From contig NZ_WOFB01000001.1 of assembly GCF_009733865.1 (NCBI RefSeq), forward strand, positions 1 through 64,000: a stretch of 64,000 nucleotides of DNA. The letters are read 5' to 3'. Source of the DNA: Oceanobacillus salinisoli (GTDB taxonomy: Bacteria > Bacillota > Bacilli > Bacillales > Amphibacillaceae). Within the stretch, counting starts at the first letter, position 1. Each line of letters begins with the position of its first letter. This document shows, piece after piece, positions 9,009 to 18,032 of this stretch. The notes below the pieces were generated by a model. The model made no database searches and was not told the origin of the DNA. It worked only from the letters and a program-made list of their open reading frames with translations. A program made the position numbers and the translations under genes.

Positions 9009-10040
9009 ATGATAGAATTTCAAAATCTTGTAAAAGTTTATGATAGTGGCGGTAAACAAGTACATGCGCTAAATAACATAAATTTAAAGATTAGCAAAGG
9101 TGAAATTTATGGAGTGGTTGGATTTAGTGGCGCTGGTAAAAGCTCACTGATCCGCTGTGTTAACTATTTAGAGCGTCCGACGTCAGGTAAGGTTATCGTA
9201 GACGGTCATGATTTATCTGCATTGTCAGAAAAAGAGATTCGCAGGGTGAAGAAAAATATCGGAATGGTTTTCCAGCATTTTAATCTATTAAATTCAAAAA
9301 CGGTGTATGCTAATGTTGCCATGCCGCTAGTTCTTGAGAAAAAACCAAAAGAGGAAATAAAGAAAAGAGTGTATGAATTACTCGAATTTGTTGGCTTAGG
9401 TGACAAAGCAAATGCGTATCCGGACCAGTTATCCGGTGGGCAAAAACAGCGGGTAGGGATTGCTAGATCACTGGCTACCCAGCCATCGATTTTGCTTTGT
9501 GACGAAGCAACGTCTGCCCTCGATCCGCAAACAACAAGCTCGATTCTTCAGCTGCTGAGAAAGATTAATGAAGAATACAATATTACGATTCTAATGATTA
9601 CCCATGAAATGTCAGTCATCCGTGAAATTTGCAATAAGGTGGCAGTCATGGAAATGGGGGAGGTTATTGAAGAGGGGACCGTGTTTGATGTTTTTTCAGC
9701 ACCAAAAACCAAGACAGCGCAGAACTTTGTCAGCACAGTCATGCACGATCAAATACCACAATCCATTATCGACATGATTGAAAACAATAACGGAGCAAAT
9801 AATGTTTTTCGAATTAATTTTGTTGATCAATCCACTGGTAAGCCACTTTTATCACAGCTTGCTAAAAAATTCGATTTGGAAGTTAACGTGTTATTCGGTA
9901 ATATTACGGAGCTTCAAGGCATTCCATTTGGAAATTTAATTGTTGAGTTTCAAGGAACGCAAGCGGAAATTAACCGTGCCTTAACCTATATGGAGACTAA
10001 AGAAATAAGCTTTAGGGAAGTGAAATCACATGTTAGTTAA
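9009..10040 (+). CDS. metN: Methionine ABC transporter ATP-binding protein
   Basis: A 343-residue ATPase that powers uptake of methionine (D, L and derivatives) at the inner face of the membrane. Visible motifs: Walker A GFSGAGKSS, signature LSGGQKQRVGIARSL, Walker B ILLCDEATSALD and the switch histidine in MITHEM. The C-terminal 90 residues form the NIL / ACT-like domain that binds methionine and inhibits transport in MetN proteins. An upstream in-frame extension to 8856 is rejected because it runs through the riboswitch and terminator; the ATG at 9009 has AAAGGGG upstream. It overlaps metI by 11 bp, which suggests translational coupling. Confidence 0.96.
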   Translation: MIEFQNLVKVYDSGGKQVHALNNINLKISKGEIYGVVGFSGAGKSSLIRCVNYLERPTSGKVIVDGHDLSALSEKEIRRVKKNIGMVFQHFNLLNSKTVYANVAMPLVLEKKPKEEIKKRVYELLEFVGLGDKANAYPDQLSGGQKQRVGIARSLATQPSILLCDEATSALDPQTTSSILQLLRKINEEYNITILMITHEMSVIREICNKVAVMEMGEVIEEGTVFDVFSAPKTKTAQNFVSTVMHDQIPQSIIDMIENNNGANNVFRINFVDQSTGKPLLSQLAKKFDLEVNVLFGNITELQGIPFGNLIVEFQGTQAEINRALTYMETKEISFREVKSHVS

Positions 10041-10680
10041 TTCGAATCAAATCATGGAAGCTTTAATAGAAACGATTCAAATGGTCGGGATATCCTTTAT
10101 TTTTTCCATCCTGCTTGGATTACCGCTTGGTATTTTGCTTTTTGTAACCCGAAAAGGACAGATACTTGAAAATACAGCGTTTTTTGCCGTATTAAATGCA
10201 ATTATTAATATTTTCCGTTCCATTCCATTTATTATATTACTGGTGGCCATTATCCCGTTTACCCGTTTGATTGTCGGGACATCGATTGGTACAGCAGCTG
10301 CCATTGTTCCGCTTGTTATTTATGCGGGGCCATATATTGCCAGGTTAGTAGAGAGTTCTTTACTTGAAATTGATGACGGCGTGCTGGAAGCGGCGAATGC
10401 AATGGGGGCAACTCCGTGGCAAACGATCTATCGCTTTCTTCTTCCAGAGGCACTAAGTTCTTTGGTAGTAAACTTTACGATAGCAACCATCGGACTTATC
10501 GGTGCATCAGCAATGGCTGGAACCGTTGGTGGGGGAGGAATAGGGGACCTTGCCATTACATATGGATACCAGCGATTTGATACCGTAACAATGATTATAA
10601 CGGTTGTCATACTAATTATAATGGTTCAAGGTCTGCAATCATTAGGAAATACCTTATCTAAAAAAATACGTAGAAGATAA
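10030..10680 (+). CDS. metI: Methionine ABC transporter permease
   Basis: A 216-residue inner-membrane permease with about five transmembrane helices and the EAA loop (EAANAMGATPWQTIYRFLLPEA) that contacts MetN. It pairs as a dimer with two MetN subunits. The GGGAAGTGA ribosome site lies inside the end of metN. The length is standard. It sits second in the riboswitch-controlled metNIQ operon, 18 bp before metQ. Confidence 0.95.
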   Translation: MLVNSNQIMEALIETIQMVGISFIFSILLGLPLGILLFVTRKGQILENTAFFAVLNAIINIFRSIPFIILLVAIIPFTRLIVGTSIGTAAAIVPLVIYAGPYIARLVESSLLEIDDGVLEAANAMGATPWQTIYRFLLPEALSSLVVNFTIATIGLIGASAMAGTVGGGGIGDLAITYGYQRFDTVTMIITVVILIIMVQGLQSLGNTLSKKIRRR

Positions 10681-10698
10681 CTTAGGAGGAAAAACATC

Positions 10699-11517
10699 AT
10701 GAAAAAAATAGTACTATCGATTGTTTTATTAACATTATCAGTATTTATAGCAGCATGCTCAGGTGGAGAAGGAGAAACAGTTAAAGTTGGAATTAGTGGT
10801 ACAGATACCCGGCAATGGGATTATGTAGCTGAGAAAGCAGCAGAAGAAGGAATTAATATTGAAATTGTTTCTTTTAACGACTATGTACAGCCAAATACAG
10901 CATTAGCAGATGGTGAATTAGATGCAAATGCATTCCAAACGGTCGCTTACTTTGATCAATTTATCGTAGAACATGAACTGGATTTGGTGCCTATTGCTAC
11001 AACTGTTTTAGCACCAATGGGAATGTTTTCAGATAAATATACCGATGTCAATGACATTCCAGATGGCGAGAAAATTGCTGTGCCAAATGACGTTTCCAAT
11101 CAAGGAAGAGCACTTCTTTTACTGCAGGATGCTGGACTAATTGAACTAGTAGAAGATTATGATGGTCTTGGATCAATTGAGGAAAGTATTGTTGGCAATC
11201 CGAAAAACATTGAGCTTGTTCCAATGGCTCCCGCTCAAACACCAAGAGCTCTGGAAGATGTTGCGGCTTCTGTAATTAACAACGGAATTGCCAATGACGC
11301 TGGTCTTAATCCAATTCATGATTCCATATTCCATGAAGATGAAACAGCTATTGACTATCTTAATATCATTGCAGTAAATGAAGAAGACAAAGACAATGAA
11401 ACATTGCAAAGAATTGCAGAATTATATCAAGAAGAAGATACGGCTGAATTTATTGAACAAGAATATGGTGGAACCTTATTGCCTACATTTGTTCCATTAG
11501 AAAACATTGGCTGGTAA
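10699..11517 (+). CDS. metQ: Methionine-binding lipoprotein
   Basis: A 272-residue substrate-binding lipoprotein of the NlpA/MetQ family. The signal peptide MKKIVLSIVLLTLSVFIAA ends at a lipobox cysteine (AAC-SGG), so the mature protein should be lipid-anchored outside the cell membrane. Family stretches include KVGISGTD, DANAFQTVAYFD, VAPMGMFSDKY-like and IAVPNDVSNQGRAL. It delivers methionine to MetI-MetN. A GGAGG site precedes the ATG. Two strong hairpins follow the stop codon and end the operon. Confidence 0.95.
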   Translation: MKKIVLSIVLLTLSVFIAACSGGEGETVKVGISGTDTRQWDYVAEKAAEEGINIEIVSFNDYVQPNTALADGELDANAFQTVAYFDQFIVEHELDLVPIATTVLAPMGMFSDKYTDVNDIPDGEKIAVPNDVSNQGRALLLLQDAGLIELVEDYDGLGSIEESIVGNPKNIELVPMAPAQTPRALEDVAASVINNGIANDAGLNPIHDSIFHEDETAIDYLNIIAVNEEDKDNETLQRIAELYQEEDTAEFIEQEYGGTLLPTFVPLENIGW

Positions 11518-11546
11518 TAAGCTGGATACCAGCGCGTATTAAAAAA

Positions 11547-11630
11547 TAGAGAGGGACATGTTTTCCCTCTCTACAGCTATAGCAGAAATATAAAAATGGT
11601 TGACCTTTTATTTCAGGTCAACCATTTTTT
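11547..11630 (+). terminator. Double hairpin terminator of metNIQ
   Basis: The first stem is TAGAGAGGGA / TCCCTCTCTA (11547-11556, 11564-11573) without a T run. The second is a perfect 13-bp stem AAATGGTTGACCT / AGGTCAACCATTT (11594-11606, 11615-11627) followed by T. Confidence 0.85.
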
Positions 11631-11698
11631 GTTGTTTCTAAAAGATAGAGACTGCAGTTACTCGTCCCACCGAAAAGATTTCTGATTTTGGCGCAAAA

Positions 11699-12060
11699 GA
11701 TATAAAGTCTGACGTGAGTTAGTACATGAGTAAGAAGCGCTCTCATATCGCTGCGGAAATATACTATGCTTTCCGCGGGCAGTTGGTGAGGTCGGGCCAA
11801 CAGGACGTTGGTCACGAAGGCGTTGCCACAGGACGTGGCGTTCTTAGCCTTTGATCGTTTGTCGTGTCTTTAGGGGTCTCACCGATGCCTCTTTTCCCAC
11901 AGGACAAGGAAGGCTTCGGCAGCGTTACATCGCACGCAGAAAAAGTGCTTTTCTCTTTCAAGGAAGTGGTTTTTCCTAGGAGGCTGAGGCGTTGCCTCCC
12001 GGAAAGCGATTGCCCGGAGCGGAAATCAACTGGGCACTATCTTACGTCGCACTTTATATC
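11699..12060 (+). mobile_element. Repeat family 3 (MITE-like), full copy with terminal inverted repeats
   Basis: Bounded by imperfect inverted repeats: GATATAAAGTCTGACGTGAG at 11699-11718, and the complement of GATATAAAGTGCGACGTAAG at 12041-12060 (17 of 20 match). Inside are the core CTGCGGAAATATACTATGC and a stretch at about 11868-11945 that is nearly identical to 49908-49985. It is more GC-rich than its surroundings. No transposase gene is present, and an open frame inside (11864-12112) looks incidental. Confidence 0.65.
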
Positions 12061-12100
12061 AAAAACGAAATTTAAATACAACCATACTTATACAAAGAGC

Positions 12101-12259
12101 TCATTTCTTTAACAGATCCATAATTTGGCTATAGATTGCTTCGGCTTCTTTTGTCGTGATAGCCCGGTTTAAGCTTTTTCTTAATTCTTTATATTTCTTT
12201 TTTTCTTCTGACGTTAATTCCGAGATAGTGCGTTTTAATTCTTCAGTAATAGCATCCAT
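12101..12259 (-). CDS. Tiny helical protein, paralogue of 13021-13182
   Basis: A 52-residue charged protein beginning MDAITEELKRTISELTSEE. It was missed by longer-ORF rules but has its own GGGGGAG ribosome site. Its start codon immediately follows the stop codon of the small membrane protein upstream (TAG-ATG), so the two are probably co-translated. Its centre aligns with the 53-residue protein at 13021-13182: ELTSEEKKKYKELRKSLNRA against NLSPEELKEYRKHRNALNKA, then KEAEAIYSQ against EEAKAHYEK. It is predicted to be all helix, with no membrane segment. I do not recognise the family and assign no function. Confidence 0.6.
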   Translation of the reverse strand: MDAITEELKRTISELTSEEKKKYKELRKSLNRAITTKEAEAIYSQIMDLLKK

Positions 12260-12637
12260 CTATTCTTCTCCCCCTTTAGATGAATTTTCTTGTTCTAATT
12301 TATCCAATTCTTTGTTATATTCATTGATCCTGGCAGCAACATACGTGTTTGCCAGTTTTTCCAGATAACTTCCACCGCTTATTCCTGCGAAAATAGAATA
12401 AAGGATAATGGTCCATATGGTTGGTTCTGAAGTGGAAATGGCAATGATGCAGGATATGAATCCCGCCCCACCACCTAATATCAGCTCTCTCCAAGAACCA
12501 GGGGATAATCTAGTTCTATTATCTTTGTCTTTAAATTCATAAGGAGAAATGAAACCTTCATCTGAAAGAAGTATATTAAAATAACCGCCTGTAATCCCTA
12601 GAATAATGGACAGGCATACCCATAGAAATTCCTCCAA
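12260..12637 (-). CDS. Small membrane protein, DUF4257-like (tentative)
   Basis: A 125-residue protein with three hydrophobic segments: FLWVCLSIILGITGGYFNIL near the N-terminus, LILGGGAGFISCIIAI near 52-68, and IWTIILYSIFAGISGGSYL near 75-93. A charged C-terminal tail follows (AARINEYNKELDKLEQE). The glycine-rich second and third segments remind me of DUF4257 membrane proteins of Bacillus, but I cannot confirm it. It is followed directly by the 52-residue protein at 12101-12259, in an apparent two-gene unit. No function is known to me. Confidence 0.65.
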   Translation of the reverse strand: MEEFLWVCLSIILGITGGYFNILLSDEGFISPYEFKDKDNRTRLSPGSWRELILGGGAGFISCIIAISTSEPTIWTIILYSIFAGISGGSYLEKLANTYVAARINEYNKELDKLEQENSSKGGEE

Positions 12638-12751
12638 TGTTAAACACCTTTCGTAATCAAATTATGGGGGTGTCAGTTAACTAAAACACAGTATCTCATT
12701 TCAGGTAATCATAGTGTTACAGGAGAAGCCCATCTATGGTAGGAAAAGATA

Positions 12752-12887
12752 TTTATTACGTGATTGACTGGATGTAAGACCCCTACTTCAACAATGATAA
12801 GTAGGGGATTGCAGCCAGTAAACTCCTGATTCGTTCATTTAACAATCAGTGGGAGATAAAAAACGACTGATTGAAAACTCACTTTAT
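12752..12887 (+). mobile_element. TTTAT-bounded element (family 1), copy A
   Basis: TTTAT at both ends (12752-12756, 12883-12887). Stem 1 is ACTGGATG / CAGCCAGT (one mismatch) enclosing CCCCTACT / AGTAGGGG. Stem 2 is CAATCAGT / ACTGATTG. At 136 bp it lacks the central AGAGGCCTTTAGGTC part seen in copies G and H. Confidence 0.75.
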
Positions 12888-13020
12888 GTCCTGATATTTA
12901 ATGGATTAGACATTTTCATTGTATGCTGTTTATGTATTCTTTGTTCATTTGTCCAACAAAATAGGGAAGAGACCCGACTCATTAGAGGAAGGTAAGATGC
13001 TGCTTACCACAATCATTCAA

Positions 13021-13182
13021 CTAAGGCTTGAAAGTTTTTTTTCTTGTTAGAATCGCTTTAGCTTTTTCATAATGGGCTTTTGCTTCTTCAGGTGATAAAG
13101 CTTTATTTAGTGCATTCCTGTGTTTTCTATACTCCTTCAATTCTTCTGGACTAAGATTTTTAATTAAAGAATTCTCATCCAC
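13021..13182 (-). CDS. Tiny helical protein, paralogue of 12101-12259
   Basis: A 53-residue charged protein with a GTG start and a strong AAAGGAGGTG ribosome site six bases before it. The N-terminus is MDENSLIKNLSPEELKEYRK and the C-terminus is basic (TRKKTFKP). It shares the pattern L-S/T-x-E-E-x-K-x-Y-(K/R)-x-x-R-x-x-L-N-(K/R)-A with the tiny protein at 12101-12259. The two lie about 760 bp apart on the same strand, separated by a family-1 element. It is likely an all-helical soluble protein. The family is unknown to me, and a role in sporulation is only a guess from the nearby germination operon. Confidence 0.6.
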   Translation of the reverse strand: MDENSLIKNLSPEELKEYRKHRNALNKALSPEEAKAHYEKAKAILTRKKTFKP

Positions 13183-13388
13183 AATGGCACCTCCTTTTAT
13201 TTATTTAAGAATAATCAGTTATTTGTAAATACTTTATGATTGAAATCAGACTATAATAACAAAAGCTATAAAACTTGTTGAGAAAAAATACCCAGATTAT
13301 ATAAAAATACCCGGGATATCTCAAAAATTGGATACCCGAGTCGTTTAAAGTCAACAAAAGGGGGAGTAAAATGTACAGAACTTCCAGA

Positions 13389-14585
13389 TTATCGGTTTTT
13401 TAATCCTGTGCGCAATATTTTGGTATCTACGCCAACATCTACGTCTAAATCTTTATAAACCTCTTTCCAGTTTTCAGATGTATGAACATGCTTGTCCCAA
13501 TAATCCGGAAATTCCCCTCTAACATATTCACCGAATCCAAAAATATCTGATTTTGCTTCTTGGGTTTGTTCGATAAGTTTGATATATTCATCCTTTAAAT
13601 ATTGGTTAATTTTTTCTTCTATTTCTTTAATGATTTTGGAGTCATCCAAGTTCACATTTTTAGCTGTTTTTTCCCGAATTTCTGCTTCAATTTGTACATC
13701 TATCTGAACAGATGGTTTTCCATTCTCCATTTGGAAACGATATTTCGTTTCTCTGTTAATGGATTTAACTAGAATTCCCTTATTTTCCTTCCAGTTAATA
13801 AGGGCATTTGAACCACCTGGATTATGTTCCGTTAATCCATTATAGAGAGCGATTTGATATGGGGCAGTACGACCAGCCATTTTGCTCCCATTAAAGTAAG
13901 CAATCCCTTCAATTTTAATATGCTGGCCCTTTTCGACGGTAATGTAGGGCATCAATCCATCTCTTCCTTTATCTGATTCGGCAATCCAAAAGATCCCGAG
14001 GTTATGTTCGGGGAATTTCCCCAAACCAACCGCTTCTTTAAAAACGGTGGATAGATACATCGACGGTACCCGTTCCATTTCGGGAGCGGCCTCCATCGTC
14101 TGGGCAGCATCATCTCCATTTACTGCAATCCATGCGGTTCTTCTAACATCCGGTACACGTCTTAAATATTCCATAATATCATGGATCCCTTTTTGAGCTA
14201 CGTCTTCAGAAATAATGATTACTTTTAAATGTCCTAAAAAGATTTGATGGGCAAGCTTTTGCTGTAAATTTTCCATCGCATCCCCCATGGTATGTCCAAC
14301 TGCTTCCACGACCCAAACCGATTCTGTTGGAGTTCCTTCATTTCCGCCCGTAGGATTTAAAGGAACTTTCCCAGGTATGGCTAGTTGTGCAGTGACTTTA
14401 ATCATTCCAATTTCCGAAGTAGGGGTATTTAAACTATCAGGATGATTAGGAGAACTATCTTCCTCTTCTTCAGCAATGTCGATAGCAAGCCCAAGAACAG
14501 TTGACAGATCCTCTATTTCGTGTCTGTCCCAGCAGCCGCCAAGGAAGAGGGGGATTAGGATGCTGACAATGACACGTACTATCAA
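13389..14585 (-). CDS. Ger(x)C-type germination lipoprotein
   Basis: A 398-residue lipoprotein, the C subunit of a GerA-type nutrient germinant receptor in the spore inner membrane. The signal peptide ends at LGGCWDRHEI, with the lipobox cysteine at about 18, and WDRxEI is the family hallmark. The remaining domains match Ger(x)C layout, with an N-terminal domain to about 230 and a C-terminal HAS-barrel-like part. The start is TTG, with AAGGGG nine bases upstream, overlapping the B-subunit stop by four bases (TTGA). It is last in the operon. Receptors of this type need A, B and C together. Confidence 0.92.
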   Translation of the reverse strand: MIVRVIVSILIPLFLGGCWDRHEIEDLSTVLGLAIDIAEEEEDSSPNHPDSLNTPTSEIGMIKVTAQLAIPGKVPLNPTGGNEGTPTESVWVVEAVGHTMGDAMENLQQKLAHQIFLGHLKVIIISEDVAQKGIHDIMEYLRRVPDVRRTAWIAVNGDDAAQTMEAAPEMERVPSMYLSTVFKEAVGLGKFPEHNLGIFWIAESDKGRDGLMPYITVEKGQHIKIEGIAYFNGSKMAGRTAPYQIALYNGLTEHNPGGSNALINWKENKGILVKSINRETKYRFQMENGKPSVQIDVQIEAEIREKTAKNVNLDDSKIIKEIEEKINQYLKDEYIKLIEQTQEAKSDIFGFGEYVRGEFPDYWDKHVHTSENWKEVYKDLDVDVGVDTKILRTGLKNR

Positions 14586-15691
14586 TTACTTTCGCCCCTT
14601 TTTTTTCGTAATAACGAGATAATGAGAAGGAGGAAAGGGTAAAGAATCGTTAAGATAATGCCACTTTTTCCTACCCATTCTCCAATTTCATACAGTTGTT
14701 GAATATTTTGTGGAAATAAAGCTACGGTAATAACAAGAGGTAATAGAATGAACGTAAATGGCAATTGACTGTCAAAGCCAAAAAATTTTGCCCCTGTATA
14801 GGTAACAAGCAAATAACCAGACAGCAACGTGGTAAAAGCAGAAAATATCCATACAATGATAAAAACAAGGTCCAGCCTTTCCAGCATCTCGGCAGGGAAT
14901 TGAATCATTCTTGCCAGCACAAACATTGGCCATAAGGACTTTCCTATTTCCTGTGACCCAAAGACTGCCATCGTTATACCGACGGCAAATAATATAGTCG
15001 TACCAGATACAGTAACCCCCAATACACTTCCAATAACCGCTCGTTTCGCCGACTGCATAAATGGAACGAGGATGGTTAAAATGAATATTCCGATTTGGAT
15101 AAATGGTAAGCCTGTTACGGTCAGTGTTCCTTCTATAAAATTAGAGAACTCCGCATTATTACCAAGAAAGGGTTTAAGATGAACAATTTCCATTTTGGTA
15201 AGAGACAGCAAAATCATGAGAAAAATAGGAAGTATAATAAAAGGAAAATAATAATATTGAATATGGCTAAACGTGGTTATACTATTACGACAGGTTATTG
15301 CTATGACAATCATCATGGACGTAATTGTAATAAAAAGGGGAGTTTTATTAAGCAAAGAATGATTCATCACTTCCCCGAACTCTCTTAACACTAAACCAAC
15401 GATGAGGATAAAATAAATGATTATTAGGATACCTATGAGCTTGCTTAATGGTTTTCCGATGATATCAGCACTGTATTCAATGATTGTCTGATTAGGGAAA
15501 CGTGCACCAAGATAGGCGGTAATCAACACACCTATAAAAGCAATGAAGAGCCCACATAGCGTAACGAGAAACCCACCTGTATTCACTTTTTCACTGGCAA
15601 TTCGTGGAAGGGATAAGACACTGACACCTATCGTCGTGTTAGAAATAATCGCCATAATTTGAGCTGCTGTTATTTGTTTCGGAAAATTCAT
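14582..15691 (-). CDS. GerAB/ArcD-type germinant receptor permease
   Basis: A 369-residue membrane protein, the B subunit of a germinant receptor, of the spore germination permease family related to amino-acid transporters. About ten transmembrane helices are visible. The N-terminal stretch AAQIMAIISNTTIGVSVLSLP is characteristic, and the pocket formed by these helices binds the germinant in known homologues. Two ATGs are possible. The one at 15697 lies only one or two bases from GGAAGGGG, so I use the next ATG at 15691, which has normal spacing. The gene overlaps or abuts the A subunit and overlaps the C subunit by four bases. Confidence 0.92.
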   Translation of the reverse strand: MNFPKQITAAQIMAIISNTTIGVSVLSLPRIASEKVNTGGFLVTLCGLFIAFIGVLITAYLGARFPNQTIIEYSADIIGKPLSKLIGILIIIYFILIVGLVLREFGEVMNHSLLNKTPLFITITSMMIVIAITCRNSITTFSHIQYYYFPFIILPIFLMILLSLTKMEIVHLKPFLGNNAEFSNFIEGTLTVTGLPFIQIGIFILTILVPFMQSAKRAVIGSVLGVTVSGTTILFAVGITMAVFGSQEIGKSLWPMFVLARMIQFPAEMLERLDLVFIIVWIFSAFTTLLSGYLLVTYTGAKFFGFDSQLPFTFILLPLVITVALFPQNIQQLYEIGEWVGKSGIILTILYPFLLLIISLLRKKRGESN

Positions 15692-15693
15692 TT

Positions 15694-17316
15694 TCATTCC
15701 CCTTCCTGTTGTTTACGTTTGGCTTGTTGTAAGGGATTGTTTTTTTCTAATTGCTTTGTTTTGATCCGCTTTTTCTTAATGGGTAATAATGATTCAGGGC
15801 GATCTTTCATCGCATTCAATGGTGCACGCAATATGGAATCTTTTAATTCCCCAAAATTCATCGGTGTTACTGGTGTCATATATGGAACACCAAAAGATTT
15901 TAATGAGATTAAGTGGTTATTAATGAGTAATACACCTAACACAAACCCATAAAATCCAAGAATGCCGGTTAATAATAAAAGCGGAAAACGGACCATCCGA
16001 AAACCAATGGCCATATCATAAGCAGGAGTAGCAAACGAACAGATAGATGTCAGCGCAATAACAACAACGGTAATCGGACTGACAAATCCCGCTGCAACAG
16101 CTGCTTCACCAATAACTAAGACCCCGACAATGGATAATGCACTTCCAATCTGCTTTGGCATTCGAATGGTTGCTTCACGCAAAATTTCCATCGCGGCTTC
16201 CATAAAAAGAACTTCAACTACAGTTGGAAATGGGACACTGGAACGTCCGCTCGTAACTGCAACGGCAAATGCAGTCGGTATCAGTTCCGGGTGAAAGGAT
16301 ATTAAAGCAACATATAAAGACGGCATTAATACGGAAAATAATAATGCCAATAAACGCACCCAGCGGATTAAAGTAGCCATAATGAACCGCATATTGTAAT
16401 CTTCAGGAGTTTGATAAAATTGATTAAAGGTAGCAGGGACGATTAATGCAGCTGGTGAGCCATCAACTAAAATAGCGACTCTTCCTTCCAACAAGTTGCC
16501 AGCGACAACTTCTGGACGTTCTGTGTTTTGCACTTGTGGAAATGGAGAACGAGGATTATCCTCGATAAATTGTTCAACATAGCCAGAATCTAAAATACGA
16601 TCTACTTGAATCTGGTTTAATCGCCTTTCCACTTCCTTAATTAATTTTTTGTTTGTAATTCCCTCTATGTAGCTGAGTACAATTTTAGATTTTGTTAATT
16701 CTCCGATTTGGAAGCTTTGTAAACGAAGTTCGGGGACAGGTAATCGTTTGCGCAATAAGGCTATATTGGATGGGAGCGACTCAATAAGACCTTCCCTTGG
16801 CCCACGAATGACTTGTTCTTTTTCTGGTTCAGTAATACCCCTCTTATCGATTTTTGCTGTTTCCAATAGGAAGGCTTCTTTGATTCCATCCACGATAACT
16901 GCCGTTTTCCCCCGAAGAATTCCTTCTATGATATTGGCTAAGCTTTCTTCTTTTTCTACTTCGGTATAGTAAAGAGCCTTATTTAAAATGCTTCGTTTGA
17001 ATGATTCCTCATCCTTCTCAATTGTTCGGTTATCGATGTCTTCGTTCTCACTTTTATTCTGATGAGTGGATAGGTTCATTAACGGCTTAGCGATGTCCTG
17101 GTTAATGACATCCTTATCTACCATACTATTTAAATAAATAATAACCGCAGGAATTTCCCCGTATATGGTTAGATTCCGAACAGTAAAATCACTATCGCTT
17201 TTAAAAATTTCCTCCAATTTACCAACGGTTTTCTTAAGTCCATTTTCGGTCTTCACATTTCTGTTTTTATCTAAAATCAAACTGCTCAGTTCTGGATTTC
17301 TTCTGCGCTTTTTCAA
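15694..17316 (-). CDS. GerA-type germinant receptor A subunit
   Basis: A 540-residue spore inner-membrane protein of the GerA family (GerAA/GerBA/GerKA-like). It has a soluble N-terminal part to about residue 300, with the two subdomains seen in GerA proteins (SDFTVRNLTIYGEIPAVIIYL, GKTAVIVDG). A membrane part follows with the family motifs RSPFPQVQNTERPEV, FPTVVEVLFMEAAMEILREA and PKQIGSALSIVGVLVIG. An ATG at 17352 has no ribosome site. The in-frame TTG at 17316 has AAGGAAGG eight bases upstream, so I take it as the start. It is first of three genes. A sporulation-specific promoter is expected upstream, but I could not fix its position. Confidence 0.93.
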   Translation of the reverse strand: MKKRRRNPELSSLILDKNRNVKTENGLKKTVGKLEEIFKSDSDFTVRNLTIYGEIPAVIIYLNSMVDKDVINQDIAKPLMNLSTHQNKSENEDIDNRTIEKDEESFKRSILNKALYYTEVEKEESLANIIEGILRGKTAVIVDGIKEAFLLETAKIDKRGITEPEKEQVIRGPREGLIESLPSNIALLRKRLPVPELRLQSFQIGELTKSKIVLSYIEGITNKKLIKEVERRLNQIQVDRILDSGYVEQFIEDNPRSPFPQVQNTERPEVVAGNLLEGRVAILVDGSPAALIVPATFNQFYQTPEDYNMRFIMATLIRWVRLLALLFSVLMPSLYVALISFHPELIPTAFAVAVTSGRSSVPFPTVVEVLFMEAAMEILREATIRMPKQIGSALSIVGVLVIGEAAVAAGFVSPITVVVIALTSICSFATPAYDMAIGFRMVRFPLLLLTGILGFYGFVLGVLLINNHLISLKSFGVPYMTPVTPMNFGELKDSILRAPLNAMKDRPESLLPIKKKRIKTKQLEKNNPLQQAKRKQQEGE

Positions 17317-17650
17317 TGCATATACCTTCCTTTTAAATTGTCTTGCCACCATTTAGGTATTTTTTCTAAAGGCTTGCGGAATATGCTGGATAAAGAATAA
17401 CTTAATCAATTTGTAAAATGTATGAAATATAGTTAGGGGTGATTTCGATTTGAACGAAAAGAAATGGTTCAGTTAGGAAGAAAGGAGAGACAATCTGCTC
17501 ACGCTCTATCTATGGATTTCCGAATGATCTCTACCAAGGGTTCCCGGGAGAAATACTATATTTCCGAGAATCGCCGATATAACGGGGAACTGCTGATCTG
17601 TCTTGTAGAATAGTTGATTTTTAGGGAAGCAATGAATAGAAACGTATTAA

Positions 17651-17684
17651 AATAGACCAAATCACCGAGGGACTTTGGTCTATT
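17651..17684 (-). terminator. Bidirectional terminator-like hairpin between gerA and cheR
   Basis: A perfect 11-bp stem AATAGACCAAA / TTTGGTCTATT. On the minus strand it is followed by TTTAA, and it would end the cheR operon transcript. The rest of 17353-17649 shows no gene. Confidence 0.55.
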
Positions 17685-17691
17685 ATTTTCT

Positions 17692-17766
17692 GTTAGGAAA
17701 GTATAAACTTGAGCAGCGTCTAAAGCTGTTTTAAATTTTTACGTTTAAAATATAAGAAAGCCTAAC
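17692..17766 (+). repeat. Hairpin repeat family 2, diverged copy
   Basis: Begins GTTAGGAAAGTATAAAC and ends TATAAGAAAGCCTAAC, so the ends form GTTAGG / CCTAAC. The middle is diverged from the copies at 7.3 and 43.3 kb. Confidence 0.5.
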
Positions 17767-17768
17767 CT

Positions 17769-17800
17769 AATCGCGCGAGATATTCCAGTCCTCGAGCGAC
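17769..17800. repeat. GCGCGATTT family, single unit (locus 3)
   Basis: AATCGCGCGAG, then 13 bp, then GAGCGAC: one copy of the alternating words found in arrays at 2.7, 3.9 and 38 kb. Confidence 0.45.
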
Positions 17801-17849
17801 CGATAATTTCAGATTAACTCCCGATAAGCCAGCAGATAAAAATTTTTAC

Positions 17850-18032
17850 TTTATCACGTGATTAACTGGCTGTAAGACCCTTAACGAGAAGAATTCGAGA
17901 TGACTCTAGAATTATAACTGGAGGACGGGCAGCCAGTAAACTCCTGATTCGTTCAGAGGCCTTTAAATCATTCTTTAGGGCTAACAATCAGTGGGGGATG
18001 AAACCCCCCCACTGATTGAAGATTCATTTTAT
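17850..18032 (+). mobile_element. TTTAT-bounded element (family 1), copy B
   Basis: TTTAT at 17850-17854 and 18028-18032, 183 bp in all. Left end CACGTGATTAACTGGCTG. Stem 2 is the longest seen: CAATCAGTGGGGG with CCCCCACTGATTG. The right end overlaps the last codons of cheR. Confidence 0.8.

Noticed and set aside
11864-12112. 82-codon open frame inside repeat family 3
   Set aside because: It lies in a repeat, has no ribosome site and is not kept open in the second copy.
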